A DNA stretch of 64,000 bases. It comes from Trachythela sp. YZ-2020 (Eukaryota > Cnidaria > Anthozoa > Malacalcyonacea > Clavulariidae). A model generated the notes under the pieces. It searched no databases. It saw only the letters and a list, made by a program, of their open reading frames with translations, and was not told the DNA's origin. The stretch covers positions 1 to 64,000 of the forward strand of contig JADLSH010000185.1 in NCBI GenBank assembly GCA_016169945.1. Reading direction: 5' to 3'. Below, one piece after another: positions 47,170-59,692 of this stretch (within the stretch, counting starts at the first letter, position 1; the number at the start of each line of letters is the position of its first letter). Both the position numbers and the translations under genes were made by a program.

Positions 47170-48640
47170 AGCTAGCGAATTTAAGCGCGTATGTGTTTAC
47201 TGTGGCGAACACTCCCACAATCAATAGAGTGCACAAAAGTTCCAACACTTAACGATAGAAAGAAAATATCGGCAAAGAAGCGGTTGTGTTTCAATTGCAT
47301 TCAAGGAGATCATCGGGCCGCTGATTACACTTTTAGTAAAAGGAACTTCCAAAAATGTGATCGTAGACATCATACGTCTATTTGCAACCAAGAAACAGCA
47401 GATAAAAAGAAGGAACATTTCCAGTAGTAGTGATAAAGGTGGATGGCATTGAGTGTCGAGCACTCGTTGATTCAAGAGCTGGAAGATCGTATGCATTATC
47501 CAAGCTTATTGAGCGACTAAACAAAAAACCTATCGAGAGCAAAGTGAATCAAAACCAATAGTCGACCTTTGATTAGACGAGAAGGAGAACCCATTGGTGA
47601 AAACCCCAATTGGTTTGGTTTATTATGTCTCCAGGACCGAAGTTTGACCATAACTACATGATTTTAACCCAGACCTCTCAGACAGATTTTAAGGATCTTT
47701 GTAGGCTGGATGAATTAGGGCTGACTGACACAGCTGAACACGACCAAGGTGAGTTTACAGAGAGTTTAAAAAGCAATTGCAGCGATCCCCAGAGGGCTGG
47801 TATAAAACGGGCCTACATTGAAAGCGACACCGGACAGTCCTTCACTAAACGATTGTCTTTTTCCGGGACCATCTTTGAGAACCAGCACTGAGTGGTGCAG
47901 TAGAGAATCTACCCAGTGGCCTTGGCAGGAGATATCAAGCAAGCCTTCCTCCAAGTACGCATCAAAGAGAAGGAGAGAGATGACCTTCGGTTTAACTGGG
48001 AACGAAGAAATGACGAAATCCAGATTTTGCGGTTTAGCCGAGCACTGTTTGGGCTAGCATAATCACCATTTCTTATATTGGTGGCCTCCTCGAAGCACAC
48101 CTGGACATGTGGAAAAAGAAACGACCCAAAGACGTGGAAGAGATTAGGAGTAGTTTGTATGTTGGCGACATCCTCAGCGGTGGCGAAACAGTCCAACAAG
48201 CGCATGAGCGAAAGGAACCTGTTATCACCATACAAGAAGATGCCACATTCTCGCTTCACAAGGCAAATGCGACACTAACCACAGCCTTCGAGCGGCTGGA
48301 GTAACAACCCTGAAGCGTAATGACTATACTGATAAGCAAATCATGTCTGTTACTGGTTACGGAATCAGTGCAAGTTTGAGTATATATCAGAAAGTAGCCT
48401 CAGATGAAAAGCTTAGAATGGGTTCAACATTTGGCTATGCGCTTGCTGGAGATCCCAACTGTCTGACAAAAGAGAATGAGATTGCCTGTGTTTATCAACA
48501 ACATTCTCGAGGTAACCACTGCAAACAGTCGTCCGATACCAACCACCTTTCTTTCCATACTAATGAAAAATAAATTGGTAGCTCTTAACAAGCGCCAAGC
48601 TCCCCGTTTCAGAGAAACTGCGACAATTACGAAATGCCTT
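47170..48640 (+). pseudogene. Old BEL/Pao element, gag end to reverse transcriptase
   Basis: 'VCVYCGEHSHN', 'RLCFNCIQGDHRA' and 'CDRRHHTSIC' are BEL zinc knuckles. Then comes the protease ('ECRALVDSRAGRSYALSKL', with G changed to R in the DSGA core), RT ('SPSLNDCLFPGPSLR', near 47830) and an altered palm 'SLYVGDILSGGETVQQA' (YVDD to YVGD, near 48155). Many frame changes; clearly dead and older than the BEL at 6462. No LTRs found. Together with 44936-45110 it forms one element split by LINE sequence. Confidence 0.78.
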
Positions 48641-48849
48641 TGTGTGTATCCTCTGCAGAAAGAAAGTCCTTCAAGTCATATAACAGCTGGGAAGTTTTCA
48701 ACATACGATGAATCAATGTGCATATCCTTGCAAATATTGAAGAAGATGGGCTCACCTACATTCTATAATTGCAAAATTGCAAAAGGCATGACAACTTCAA
48801 CAGTAGCGTTGAATCTTGAGAGCAATTTTTTGCAGCAAAAAAATTTATA

Positions 48850-49960
48850 TTTCAAGTTTTATACTGCTATATAGGTGACTGTTGATGTGATATTTTATCA
48901 ATACTACTTTATGGAGCAGTCGTTTTTAATGGCGGGGGATGGCGAGGAGGATGTCTGGAGGGGCTATTAAACTTTTATGAAATACTCAGGGACGTGGCGA
49001 ACGAATCACGATTGGGGGGAGGGTGTCATATCATTATGACCAACTTTTCCGATTAAAATGACCAACTTTTTTGTCTTTCTATGTACAAACTTTTGTATCA
49101 AAATTATAGGGGAAAATGAAAGAATTTATAAAAACCTGAATAGTTGTATGATCAGATATGAAAGGGACTCTCTAAGGCAGGGCCTTTTCCAAGAAATGGT
49201 TAGGGGGGACATCAACGAAAATGGACCTGACAAACCTGGTATATTGAAGATTTGCGAATATTGCGGGGGGTCTTGCGTATTCTTGAGTCTCTGTGGCTTG
49301 ATTTCGTGCATTTTCAGGGACAATTTTTTATATATCCCATCTAAACGGACCAACTTTTACAGGGGGGGGGTAATTAAAAATGGCCCTGTGCTAAGGCGCT
49401 TCTCTAGTAACGTTCATTTTAACTACACAAATATCACTTCGACTCTGAAAGGGTTATAAATGTTACATTTGCTAACAAGAATGTTTAGCAATTTCAATTT
49501 ATATATAAAATTTATTCGTAACTGCCCCAAACAGCTTTCAATTGCCTTTATTGTCCTTGTTCTTAGTAAAGTTTTCAAATGCAAGCATTTTTTAGAAAGG
49601 ATCAAAGAATGATGTTGAGGACAATGCGTGTATGCTACACTCCAGTAATTATGCACTAGTCTATTGACCAACTGCTTACGTACGTACTCAGGAGCGCATA
49701 ATATTTGAAAATTAGAACGTATTGTTTGTTATATATTTTAACTAACAACAAATGTTCTGACCAACTCTTTAATATTTAGAATTATTGTACTTGAGTTGCA
49801 CGTTTTATAATTTCAGCGCATATATAGTCTCAACGCATAATTTCTCATGCGATCAATACTTTTTTACCAACAACAAACCATTTTTTGACCAACTTTTTAA
49901 TATTTAGAATTATTGGCGGGCCTCACCCCCCCCCCCCCCACGCCCCAAACATATAAAGTA
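48850..49960. other. No gene recognised; repeat-like
   Basis: 'gaccaactttttt' phrases recur (49040, 49060, 49350) and two copies of 'accaactytttaatatttag' + 'aattattg' lie at about 49760 and 49885. A C15-17 run at about 49930. Probably an unnamed interspersed repeat. Confidence 0.4.
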
Positions 49961-50760
49961 TGATAATATCAACAATGCAATGGCTAGTAAAATGAATAGA
50001 AATGACATTAAGAAGACGTTCTTTGGTATTTAAAAATAAAACACGAATAGTATGTGATGTGTTGTAAATGCCTATAAGCACGACTACAAAAGATTACTGC
50101 TATAACTAAAAATCTGTGGTTCATAAAACACAGTCAAGACTGTGAAAATGTAGCTTCCCAACAACAGTCATAATTAAACTTACAATGACATACACCTTCC
50201 CGCTCATGTATACATCTGACATACATCTTCTCGCTTCTCGCTCCTTAATCAGTCATATCCTAGACTGGGCTTTATACTGTATAATGATGATATACAGTTT
50301 AATGGAATGACCTGATAATTAACAGTACGTACAACACCATTATGAATTAATTTATTTTTTAAAGCATTATTTGAGTCAATTAATTTTGAAGCATTATTTG
50401 TTTGACTATTTCTCGATCCCAAAGGATCAAGGGACTTACAATTAAGGGTATTAATAGAAAATATATGTTGTAAATTGTACCGGTTGGGTAAAGGGGGGCT
50501 ATAAAAATAGACGATATCCTTGTGGGTGAGCCATGAAAAATTGTTTGTAGTTATAGAGAGGCCGTGAAAAATTTATTACGAGTTGTGAAAAATCTTCCGC
50601 CCCACCCCCCGCCATTCATAATGACTGCTCCCTTCATGAAAATAATTGAATATTGTTATCGCTTATATGATTTTTAGTGATATTATATTTATTTACTCTG
50701 AAAATTATGCAAACATTTTGGGTGATGTCAGTAACTTTGTTTATATTTTAACCTTCAAGT
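49961..50760. other. No gene recognised
   Basis: AT-rich sequence with no domain or repeat that I could name. Confidence 0.4.
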
Positions 50761-50763
50761 TGC

Positions 50764-51090
50764 TTTTTCTATATCTAAACAATCGCATTGCGCCACCTTA
50801 ATTAGAGTGACATGCAATTAAAATCATACTTTGAAGCTGCTTTCGTTTTTGCATTAACAATTCTTAGCAGACTGGGAGCTTTAAAAGATTATATTACCAT
50901 TTTCTATTGTTTAAAACAGCATCGAGCAACTTTAAGTAGAGTGGCATAAAATAATAACAATGATAATAATAATTGCTTTGAAGCTGCGTTCGTCTTTGCA
51001 TTAACAATTCTTAGGAGTATGGGAGCTTTTAAAGTTATACTACTTTTTCTATTGTTTAAAAACAGCACGGAGCCACCTTAAATAAAGTTG
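50764..51090. repeat. 147-bp tandem duplication, about 2.3 copies
   Basis: 'ttgaagctgc' starts at 50831 and 50978, each followed by 'gcattaacaattctta' and 'gggagctttaaa'-like sequence. A partial copy precedes them (50764-50830). Copies differ at about 10-15% by eye. Confidence 0.8.
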
Positions 51091-51114
51091 ATATAGGAAA
51101 AAAAAAAAACATAC

Positions 51115-51259
51115 TTGCAGGTTCGGTGCGTCAGGGATTGACGCACCTCGGGGGTCTCGTAGCTCCTCGTCTTACCTCTAGATCTATTCCTTCGGAAGGT
51201 TCGGGGACGTACATACCAAACCCCCTCGATGCGTCAATCTCGAACGCACCTCCCTGCAA
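51115..51259. mobile_element. Short fold-back element
   Basis: Ends 'ttgcaggttcggtgcgtcag' and the inverse of 'gcgtcaatctcgaacgcacc' plus 'tccctgcaa' pair over about 45 bases, around a centre of about 55. No coding capacity. Confidence 0.6.
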
Positions 51260-54200
51260 CTGTATTTTTTATAAGTCCTTCCAAAGAATTAACTTCTTTC
51301 CACTAATTTGCGGGATAAGCATTTATTCATTTTTTTACCAAGTGGTTAAAAATGTTACTACAAACGTTCGAAATATCAAAATAATTATACTTTATGTGCC
51401 AAATTAAAACGGAAATCTCGGGATGTTTCTCCATACTTATGTAAGGTACGTTGGCGTTTTTTGATGGAGAGTTTGAAGGACGAAGTCATTCAAGGTTGAT
51501 CGTATTTCCTGATTGCAGAAAATTTAGCCGGAGAAAGTAGTCTATCATGTCGCTTATTCTCTCATTGTATTTGCAGTATTTCAAATCACAATAAAAAATT
51601 TATTGGATACCTCTCTAATGAAATCTAATAATCTACTGGCCAAAGGATCTTACACTGCTGTCTGTTTGGTTCTGTTTAATTAGTTGCGAGGCTTATGTTC
51701 CCGACGCAAATGGTTTTTCACCAATATTGAATTGTGAACACTAGTGCCTATTAAACTGAATAGAAATCTAGTTTCTCTTTTCCTGTCTCTTATAATTACG
51801 TTCATGGCTCGAAATTCAGAGTAATATACTTAAAACTCTCAATCAAGGCCTATGCCAATGTCTGTGCGCGACTTCGTTTTCAACAGGTGGTCCCCACACT
51901 GTGTACTAACCTTACAAAAATGAAGCTACTATAATAAAATAGCCCTGTCCAGTTATAGTGTATTAGTTTCTGCAAACCATAAAGATAAAATTTAAATCAC
52001 CTGCAATCATACACTTAATGATTGTAAATTATTTTATACGATCTGTTCTCCAAAATACCCTAGTCCGTCACTTAAGTGTTTGTCATGGTAAATGGGAGTT
52101 GTTCTAATAATTTAACCGGAGGGGCTGTGCCATGAAGTTCGCCTTGTCAGGGTAATTAACTTTGCAACATTTTCAAGGAACTGTTGTGAATACAATCCAA
52201 AAAATTAGTACGCTATAGCTTACATGCGTCTACTGGGATTGTAAGTTTGAGGACACAGAGGCTGAATGCGGATAAAAAGCATGAAAATGAAATGCAACAA
52301 TTTTATTTGAAATATTACAAAACAACATATGTTTCTTAATTAGACTGAATACATCAGTATATAACCCATTTTCATAGAGATTAAGATTGCACGTTTAGAC
52401 GGAATATATTACATACTTCACGTTTTGCAATATTTTTAGTATGAAAAACTGTTTAGACTGTAAGCAATATCTCGACAATTTCGCATATTTTTGGTTCGTT
52501 ATTTGGACATTTAATTAACTCACTTCACTAAAACGCAGGTTTATTTGCGTTTGAAATTATGGCGATTGTGCATCGGTTTTAATGCTGAAGTCCAAATGCT
52601 TTTGTTTGAATGAATAATTTGCGCCAAATTTTAAGATTTTGTGACCGGAAGTATTTTAAGTATTCAGTCTTTGCTCTTTATTATTATTAGTGAAAATAAC
52701 TTGACCATACCCAAAGGTCGACCACCTTGACCTTAACATGACACCCGATACACGCTATCGAATTATTATCATGATGTTCATGAATATTTTGCTGTGTCGC
52801 TAGCGATTCCTAGTATTTTCCTTATAAAATTGGTACAAAGTAAAGCTGTAATTTTGCACCGGTCTGACGTTCGTACCAATTGAGTTATCGTGCACTTAAA
52901 AATATCTTTAATTTGAAACCACTTCACTTTACACAGAAGCTGGGTCAGCTCTTCTAGCCAGTAGCTTTACTAAGAGTATTTCATGTCATAATCCAGCACA
53001 TCTTACAAGGGTTCCCCGCCTTACAAAACATACCTGCAGATGTCTCAAATTAAAATGACAAATAAGGGTGCACTATTGTTAACAATAGACATGTGCAGAC
53101 AATGTAGTAAATTCATTTTCAAAATCCCTTCTACTTAACAAGTAAACTCCTCTTACTGGAAACAGAAAAATAGCAGGGGTAAGGTTCATCCTATGTTGAA
53201 TGGGTCGAAATACTTGTCTTATCAGAACACAAAGGGCGGATGGTTTCTAATGCGTATACCATAAAATACCATATATCCCAGGTGTAATAAATTAAATTTT
53301 TGCATAATATAACCAGTTGTTAATAATTCACACTTTGGACAAAATACTTGTTCTCTTGACAACAAAAATGGATAGGTGTCATCTTATTTATATACATATG
53401 AGAAGCCAATACAAATTTAGGCTCTTAAATCTATAGCATACTCAGGGGCGCATCCAGGAATTTTCCTACGTTAGTCAACATTTTAAATATCATTTTCAGG
53501 CTGGGGGTCATATTATTGGGGAAGGAGTAATAGCAAAAACGTTATTTGCAAAACCTTCCCCATGCGATATTTTATAGTTTTTTTATAGTACTTGATTTCC
53601 TGATTTTTTTATTAAACTTGTTGATCATGCCTATGAAACATGTATCACGAGAAACCTGTGATTCCAAAGTCGAGTGTATGAAAGGTACAAGCTTGAGAAT
53701 CAATAATATTGTCTGGGGCACTACCGTATATACAGCTATAAGATGCAACCAAATTGAAATTATATATACTACATATATATACTACATATGTATACATTAA
53801 CACATGTATTGACCCTGTGCTCTATTACACAGCTTTCCTAAAACACAACTTAGAACACACAAATTGAATCGGGCTTAAGAACATACAAAACAATGGACAC
53901 ATCGAAAACGGTTGACATCTTAATTCTATGTTTGAATGATTGCAAGATGGTTGAAACACAGAATTTAAATGCGATACCCGTTCCCAGATTGTGCAGTACT
54001 TTGTATTTTCAAAGTTACTCTGTGGCAACCATGATTTTTGAATCTAGTTTTACCATTATATAAGAAAGCATAATACTATAATAATTGTTAAATAATTTAT
54101 TAAGACTATAAAATAATGTTAAGACTATTAAATAATGTACAGACTATTTTGTAGGATTACAGTTAGCTTAATTCATAACAGAATAGTTCTACAGTTCGTT

Positions 54201-54996
54201 TTCAGCTATTGACATGCTACTCTTTAGTTCAGTCATTAATGCTGAGTACTTTGTACCTTTGTATGCATTACTGCTTGATCGCAACACAATAAGGCCACAA
54301 CCATGCCATCTGGGTAGGAAACGTTGAAAACGTACGGTAGTACGCGGATATGACATCTATCAGAGCGTTGATCACATCAGTACCAGGGTATTCAACAAAC
54401 ACTTGGTTCTCCCCAAGAATCATTAACTGGTCTACATCCTCCGTGCACCCAATGCACAGTACACAAAACTGGACCATTTTGTCCCGGACCAAACTCTCCA
54501 TTGTTGACGAGGGCTATGGAAAAAATATTGTGAGTGTCAATGAAGATATTGGTGTAAAACACAACTACTCAACTAGAATACGATTACACATCCAACATAG
54601 AATATGAGGTCTGAGGTCAGAGTACTTGCACAACATTAAATATCCCGCAGTAAATAGCACTTGCCAAACATCAAATGTCGTGCAGAAAGCAAGCTAGATT
54701 ATATACTTTGTCTCAGTGGTGAAGCTAGACATTAGCAACTAGCCATGCTATGCAAATATATTTTTTAAATTATTGAAACCTTTATTTGGGTTATTATAAG
54801 GAGAGTGGGATACTCAGCAGTTGACTGTTTACAGTATGTAACGCTATAAGCTAGCTCTGTTGGATTAAGCAAAACATCTGGCCGCATTAGAATCTTAGAA
54901 GAATAAAAATTAATACACTATTTTAAAATGCATTGGATATCAATCGGTTAACCTTGAATTATCTCGATCGTGCGGTGCCAGTGTGGGTAGAGTATA
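51260..54996. other. No gene recognised
   Basis: AT-rich. A hAT-like end (CAGGGGCGCATCCAGGAA) lies at 53443 without a partner. Small frames at 54268-54607 show no known domain. Confidence 0.4.
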
Positions 54997-55004
54997 GCAA
55001 CTAC

Positions 55005-55174
55005 GGCGGTTGACTGTTGTGTAAAACTACCTGAAAAATACAATAAGAAGTTCGATGTTTCGAGCGAAGGCCCTTCGTCTGGCCTTCTACTAACTTCCAG
55101 ACGGAGGGCATTTGCTCGAAACGTCGAACTTCTTATTGTATTTTTCAGGTAGTTTTACACAACAGTCAACCGCC
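55005..55174. mobile_element. Fold-back MITE, 78-bp arms
   Basis: 'ggcggttgactgttgtgtaa' opens the left arm and its inverse closes the right. 74 of 78 bases pair, the first 50 of them perfectly, around a 14-base centre. 'CTTCGTCTGG/CCAGACGGAG' marks the inner ends. Confidence 0.85.
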
Positions 55175-55399
55175 ATAACCTTGAATTAGTTAACCACATA
55201 CTGTATCAAATATTTGCATCGCATAAAATTTCTTTACAAAAATTCTCAGAGTTAGAAATAGCAGCCGGCTACCGGCGATAGCTGTCAGTTTTAGCACTTT
55301 GCCGGCGATTCTTCATCTAAAATATAGCTAAGCTTAATATAGCTATCTTAAAATAGCCGGCAACATTTTTGGCCTGCAAGAAACAGCCTACAAAATTAG

Positions 55400-55593
55400 T
55401 GTTGAAAGTATACACTCGTAAATTTCATTTTAGACAAACATTATGGACTTCCGGTTTTGTTAGTTGTTAAAGTGGTCACGTGTTTAAGACCACGTTGTCT
55501 GTTGTTTCAATATTAGAACAGTGAACTTTTATCTTTGATATTACTTATAAACTTTATCTTTTTTACATTCTTTACAATTAAATCATTTCAAAA
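55400..55593 (+). repeat. Copia 5' LTR
   Basis: 194 bases, TG start. It contains 'gtctgttgtttcaatattag', where the other LTR lacks seven bases. Confidence 0.92.
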
Positions 55594-55607
55594 GGTTATG
55601 GGCCCAG
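55594..55607 (+). other. Copia primer-binding site, internal tRNA-iMet type
   Basis: GGTTATGGGCCCAG is complementary to the anticodon arm of initiator tRNA-Met, not to its 3' end. This is the half-tRNA primer known from Drosophila copia. Confidence 0.85.
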
Positions 55608-55700
55608 GGACGTAAGTGTAGGAGGTAAACAACGGAGCAAAATAAGAAGGTAAAACAAAGTTTTTAGTGATCGAAATTTGGGAATATATTTGGTATTGAA

Positions 55701-58331
55701 ATGGCGTCAGGTTTGGACGTGAAAACGGCGAGTATAATTCCGTTAAATGGCAAGAATTACCCCACTTGGAAAGTGCAATGTCGAATGGCACTTATGAGAG
55801 ACGGTGTGTGGGGAATTGTGGCCAAGACTGAAGTGTCGCCAGGTTCAGATAAACCAGAAGATTTAGCGAAATTTGTTGCGAGAAGAGATCGTGCTTTGGC
55901 AAATATTGTTTTGTCAGTCGATCCGTCGTTGTTGTACCTCCTTGGAGATCCACAAGACCCTGCTGTGGTTTGGGAAAAATTGGCCAATCAATTCCAAAAG
56001 AAAACGTGGGCAAATAAGTTGGCACTGCGTCGTAAACTCTATTCATTGCGGTTAAAAGACGGTGAATCTGTTCAGAAACACATCAAGGAAATGACTGAAA
56101 TATTTGATGGATTAGCGATCATCGATGACCCTATAACAGAAGAGGATCGAGTTGTTCATTTGTTAGCAAGTTTACCTGAGTCATATGATATACTAGTGAC
56201 GGCGTTGGAGGCAAATGTTGAAGTTCCCAAAATGGAAACTGTGACCGAACGTTTGTTGCACGAAGAACGAAAACTGAAGGAGAGAAGTGGGTCTGAGACA
56301 AGTGATGGAATGAAAGCTATGCTTGCGAGTAGACAGTCTAAAGGCAAGGGTCCCAAATGCTACCATTGTGGAAAGTTTGGACACATTAAACGAAACTGTC
56401 GAGAACTGAACACTCCAAAACATGATGGTGACAAAGGGGAGTTTAACGAGGGTATTGATAACAAGCATAAGGCTAACAATGCAGCTGAATCCAGACGAAT
56501 TGACAGCAGCTCAGATAGTGATGAAGTGGGATTGATGGTGAATCATGCATTTAGTTCATTAAATGGGAGAACAAATACATGGATAATTGATTCTGGAGCA
56601 ACTTGTCATATGTGCAATGATGTGAGTCTGTTTGTGAAATTGCACAACTTGGAAAAGCCTGAAGAAGTTACTCTTGGAGACGGACATGTCAAGGCTACAG
56701 GACGGGGAGTTGTAAAAACAGCAATAGAGTCTCCAAATAGCCAAAAGGGAAAGAGTTGTGTACTGCAAGATGTTCTTTATGTTCCAAGCTTATCTTACAA
56801 CCTAGTGAGCGTGTCTAAAGCTACAAAGTCTGGAAAGACTGTGAAGTTTAATGAAGATGGATGTCATATTCTTGATGAAAGTCAAAAGCTGATTGCCACT
56901 GCTAAAAGAGTAGGAAACCTGTATTACCTGAACTGTGTGAACAGTCATCAAGCAAACCCTACTGTAGAAAATTCAAGCGTGGGAAGCAAAGAGGTTACCT
57001 GGCACAAGCGATTTGGACATCTCGGTGTACAAAATCTCCAAAAGTTGCCAAAAGAAAACCTGGTTGATGGCTATGACTATGACAAATCAAAGGACATTGA
57101 TTTCTGTGAATCTTGTACAGAGGGAAAGCATCATCGAAGCAAATTCCCAGTCAACGAAAGTGGACGTGCAAAAGAGCCCCTTGATTTGGTACACAGTGAT
57201 GTATGTGGTAAAATGAGTGCAAAATCGCTTAGTGGAACTGAGTACTTTCTGACATTTATCGATGATCACACTCACTATGTATGGGTTTATGTCTTGAAAC
57301 ACAAAGATGAAGTCTTTGGAAAATTCTTGGAGTGGAAAGCCTTAGTTGAGAAATCCTCTAGCAGAAAAGTTAAAGTCTTTCGCACAGACAACGGGGGGGA
57401 GTACACCTCAACGGAGTTTGAGAATTATTTGAAGAAAGAAGGGGTAACGCACCAATTAACTGTGCCTAAGACACCAGAGCAAAATGGAGTGGCTGAAAGG
57501 ATGAACCGGACTTTGGTAGAATCGGTGAGATCCATGTTAGCTGATGCTAAACTCCCGCACAAGTTCTGGGCTGAAACACTCTCAACCGCCGTTTATCTTA
57601 GAAACAGAAGTCCCTCAGTTGCAGTCAAAGGAAAGACTCCTTTCGAAGCCTGGACAGGTCAGAAACCTAATGTGAAACATCTACGAGTGTTTGGATGCGA
57701 AGCGTATGCTCATGTGCCAAAGGACGAACGAAAGAAACTCGACTCGAAAGCCAGAAAATGCATTCTCCTTGGTTATGGCACTGAAACGAAGGGTTATCGT
57801 CTTTATGATCCAAAACGTGCAAGAGTCTTTCACAGTCGGGATGTCAAGTTCAACGAATCTTCACGAGGAACTAAAGTTGTGAAAGAACAAGAGCCAAAGC
57901 AAAACACACATGTGGATCTTGACTTTCCCGAGTTTGAAGAGCCCATTGTTGACGAAGAGCCTGTTGTAAACGAACCGCCTGAGCTTCAAGTTCCGAGGAG
58001 GTCAGAAAGAGATCGAAGACCACCTGCCTACTATGGGGAGTGGGCAGCTGCAAATTATGATCAAAACGACCCAAGGACTATGAACGAGGCATTGTCAAGT
58101 CCACAAAAGGCGAAATGGGTAAAAGCAATGGAAAAAGAAATGGAATCCCTTAAAACTAACGAAGTATGGGACTTAGTTGAACTGCCCGAGAATCGTAAAG
58201 CAGTTGGCAGCAAGTGGGTATTTCGAGTCAAAACAGATGCGGACGGAACAGTTGAAACACACAAGGCTCGGCTCGTAGCTCAAGGTTTTAGTCATAGTTT
58301 GACGACTATGATGAAACATTTTCACCTGTAG
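55701..58331 (+). CDS. Copia gag-protease-integrase polyprotein, broken in RT
   Basis: An 876-codon frame starting at an ATG 107 bases after the LTR. Gag (residues 1-220) begins 'MASGLDVKTASIIPLNGKNY'. A CCHC knuckle follows, CYHCGKFGHIKRNC (about 223). The protease has 'WIIDSGATCHMC' (about 295). The GAG-pre-integrase zinc site has 'WHKRFGHLG' and 'CESCTEGKHH'. The integrase core has D in 'DLVHSDVCG', D in 'FRTDNGGEYTS' and E in 'EQNGVAERMNRTL'. RT starts with 'NEVWDLVELPE' and 'GSKWVFRVK', then 'LVAQGF', where a one-base slip near 58300 brings an early stop. Confidence 0.93.
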   Translation: MASGLDVKTASIIPLNGKNYPTWKVQCRMALMRDGVWGIVAKTEVSPGSDKPEDLAKFVARRDRALANIVLSVDPSLLYLLGDPQDPAVVWEKLANQFQKKTWANKLALRRKLYSLRLKDGESVQKHIKEMTEIFDGLAIIDDPITEEDRVVHLLASLPESYDILVTALEANVEVPKMETVTERLLHEERKLKERSGSETSDGMKAMLASRQSKGKGPKCYHCGKFGHIKRNCRELNTPKHDGDKGEFNEGIDNKHKANNAAESRRIDSSSDSDEVGLMVNHAFSSLNGRTNTWIIDSGATCHMCNDVSLFVKLHNLEKPEEVTLGDGHVKATGRGVVKTAIESPNSQKGKSCVLQDVLYVPSLSYNLVSVSKATKSGKTVKFNEDGCHILDESQKLIATAKRVGNLYYLNCVNSHQANPTVENSSVGSKEVTWHKRFGHLGVQNLQKLPKENLVDGYDYDKSKDIDFCESCTEGKHHRSKFPVNESGRAKEPLDLVHSDVCGKMSAKSLSGTEYFLTFIDDHTHYVWVYVLKHKDEVFGKFLEWKALVEKSSSRKVKVFRTDNGGEYTSTEFENYLKKEGVTHQLTVPKTPEQNGVAERMNRTLVESVRSMLADAKLPHKFWAETLSTAVYLRNRSPSVAVKGKTPFEAWTGQKPNVKHLRVFGCEAYAHVPKDERKKLDSKARKCILLGYGTETKGYRLYDPKRARVFHSRDVKFNESSRGTKVVKEQEPKQNTHVDLDFPEFEEPIVDEEPVVNEPPELQVPRRSERDRRPPAYYGEWAAANYDQNDPRTMNEALSSPQKAKWVKAMEKEMESLKTNEVWDLVELPENRKAVGSKWVFRVKTDADGTVETHKARLVAQGFSHSLTTMMKHFHL

Positions 58332-59671
58332 CTAGGTTTGAATCAGTTCGAACAGTTATTGCATTAGCTGCACAGCACGATTTAAAGCTTCATCAAATGG
58401 ACGTCACAACAGCATTTCTGAATGGAGATCTCAAGGAAGAAGTCTACATGAAACAACCAGAAGGTTTCATTAAGAAGGGAAAAGAACACCGGGTCTGCAG
58501 GTTACGTCGAAGTATTTATGGCCTTAAACAATCTCCACGTTGTTGGAACTCTGTTCTCGACAGAAAATTGAAGAATATGGGCTTTGTACAAACACCGGTG
58601 ATCCATGTATCTATGTAAAGGAAGAAGATGGACAAATATTCGTTATTGCTGTGTATGTTGATGATATTCTCCTGGCCGGAAGAAGTGATCAGAAAATCAA
58701 GGAAGTGAAGCAAGCACTCGCTGAGCTGTTTCAAATGAAAGATATGGGACAACTACACTATTTCCTGGGTGTCAAAGTTGCTCAGAAACCAGATTCAAAA
58801 GAAGTTTGGATTGGCCAAGAAGCGTACACGAAGAGCGTATTAGAAAGATTTGGCATGGAAAGTTCGAAACCAGCGAGCACACCTGTTAACCCTGGGACAA
58901 AACTGAAGAAGGCAGCAGACGACAGTCCACGAGTCGATCAAGTTAACTACCAGTGTGCTGTTGGGCATCTACTTTATCTGTCTACGAAAACAAGACCTGA
59001 CATCGCATATGCCGTGAGTGTTGTAGCAAGGTTCAGTGCTGATCCAACGGAGGAGCACTGGATAGCTGTTAAACGTATCATGCGTTATCTGAATGGAACT
59101 CGAGATATGGGTTTACTCTATGATGGAAGAAAGGCAACGACTTCATGCGTTGGGTATTCAGACGCTGACTGGGCTGGAGATCTTGATGACAGAAAGTCAA
59201 CGTCAGGATATGTCTTTCAGATCAGCAACGCAGCTATCAGTTGGCGGAGCAAGAAACAGTCATGTGTGGCTCTTTCGACTGCAGAAGCGGAATACATGGC
59301 ATTGGCAAGTGTAACTCAAGAAGCAGTTTGGCTCAAACAACTTCTAAGTGATCTCAAGAGCAAGCCAACTGGTCCAATGTTGATACTTGAAGATAATCAA
59401 GCAGCAATCTGCATGGCAAAGAATGCTCAGTACCATGAATGAATGCTCAGTACCATGAAAGAATGCTCAGTACCATGGTCGTGCAAAACACATTGATATG
59501 AAGTACCATTTCATTCGAGAACAGGTTGCTAATGCTGCAGTTAAACTGGAATACTGTAGCACTGAAGAAATGATCGCTGACATTTTTACTAAGGGACTAA
59601 GTGCGGTTCAGTTCACCAAACTTAGAAAGATGCTTGGAGTTAGTTCAATGGACAGTAACAAATGAACATAT
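58332..59671 (+). pseudogene. Copia RT and RNase H, continued in shifted frames
   Basis: Frame 58295-58618 has 'HQMDVTTAFLNGDLKEEVY' and 'SIYGLKQSPRCWN'. Frame 58540-59442 has catalytic 'VYVDDILLAG', 'MGQLHYFLGVKV', 'YLSTKTRPDIAYAV', and RNase H 'GYSDADWAGDLDDRKSTSGY' and 'STAEAEYMAL'. A 20-base triplication at 59421-59480 breaks the end. After it, 'MKYHFIREQV' and 'IADIFTKGL' follow, to a stop at 59662-59664. All catalytic residues I can see are intact; the breaks are indels only. Confidence 0.9.
59421..59480 (+). repeat. 20-bp triplication inside Copia RNase H
   Basis: 'gaatgctcagtaccatga' starts at 59421, 59441 and 59461. The second copy brings a stop. Confidence 0.93.
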
Positions 59672-59680
59672 GGTTATACG

Positions 59681-59692
59681 AGTGAGGAGGAG
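59681..59692 (+). other. Copia polypurine tract
   Basis: AGTGAGGAGGAG immediately before the 3' LTR, the expected primer for plus-strand DNA. Confidence 0.8.
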
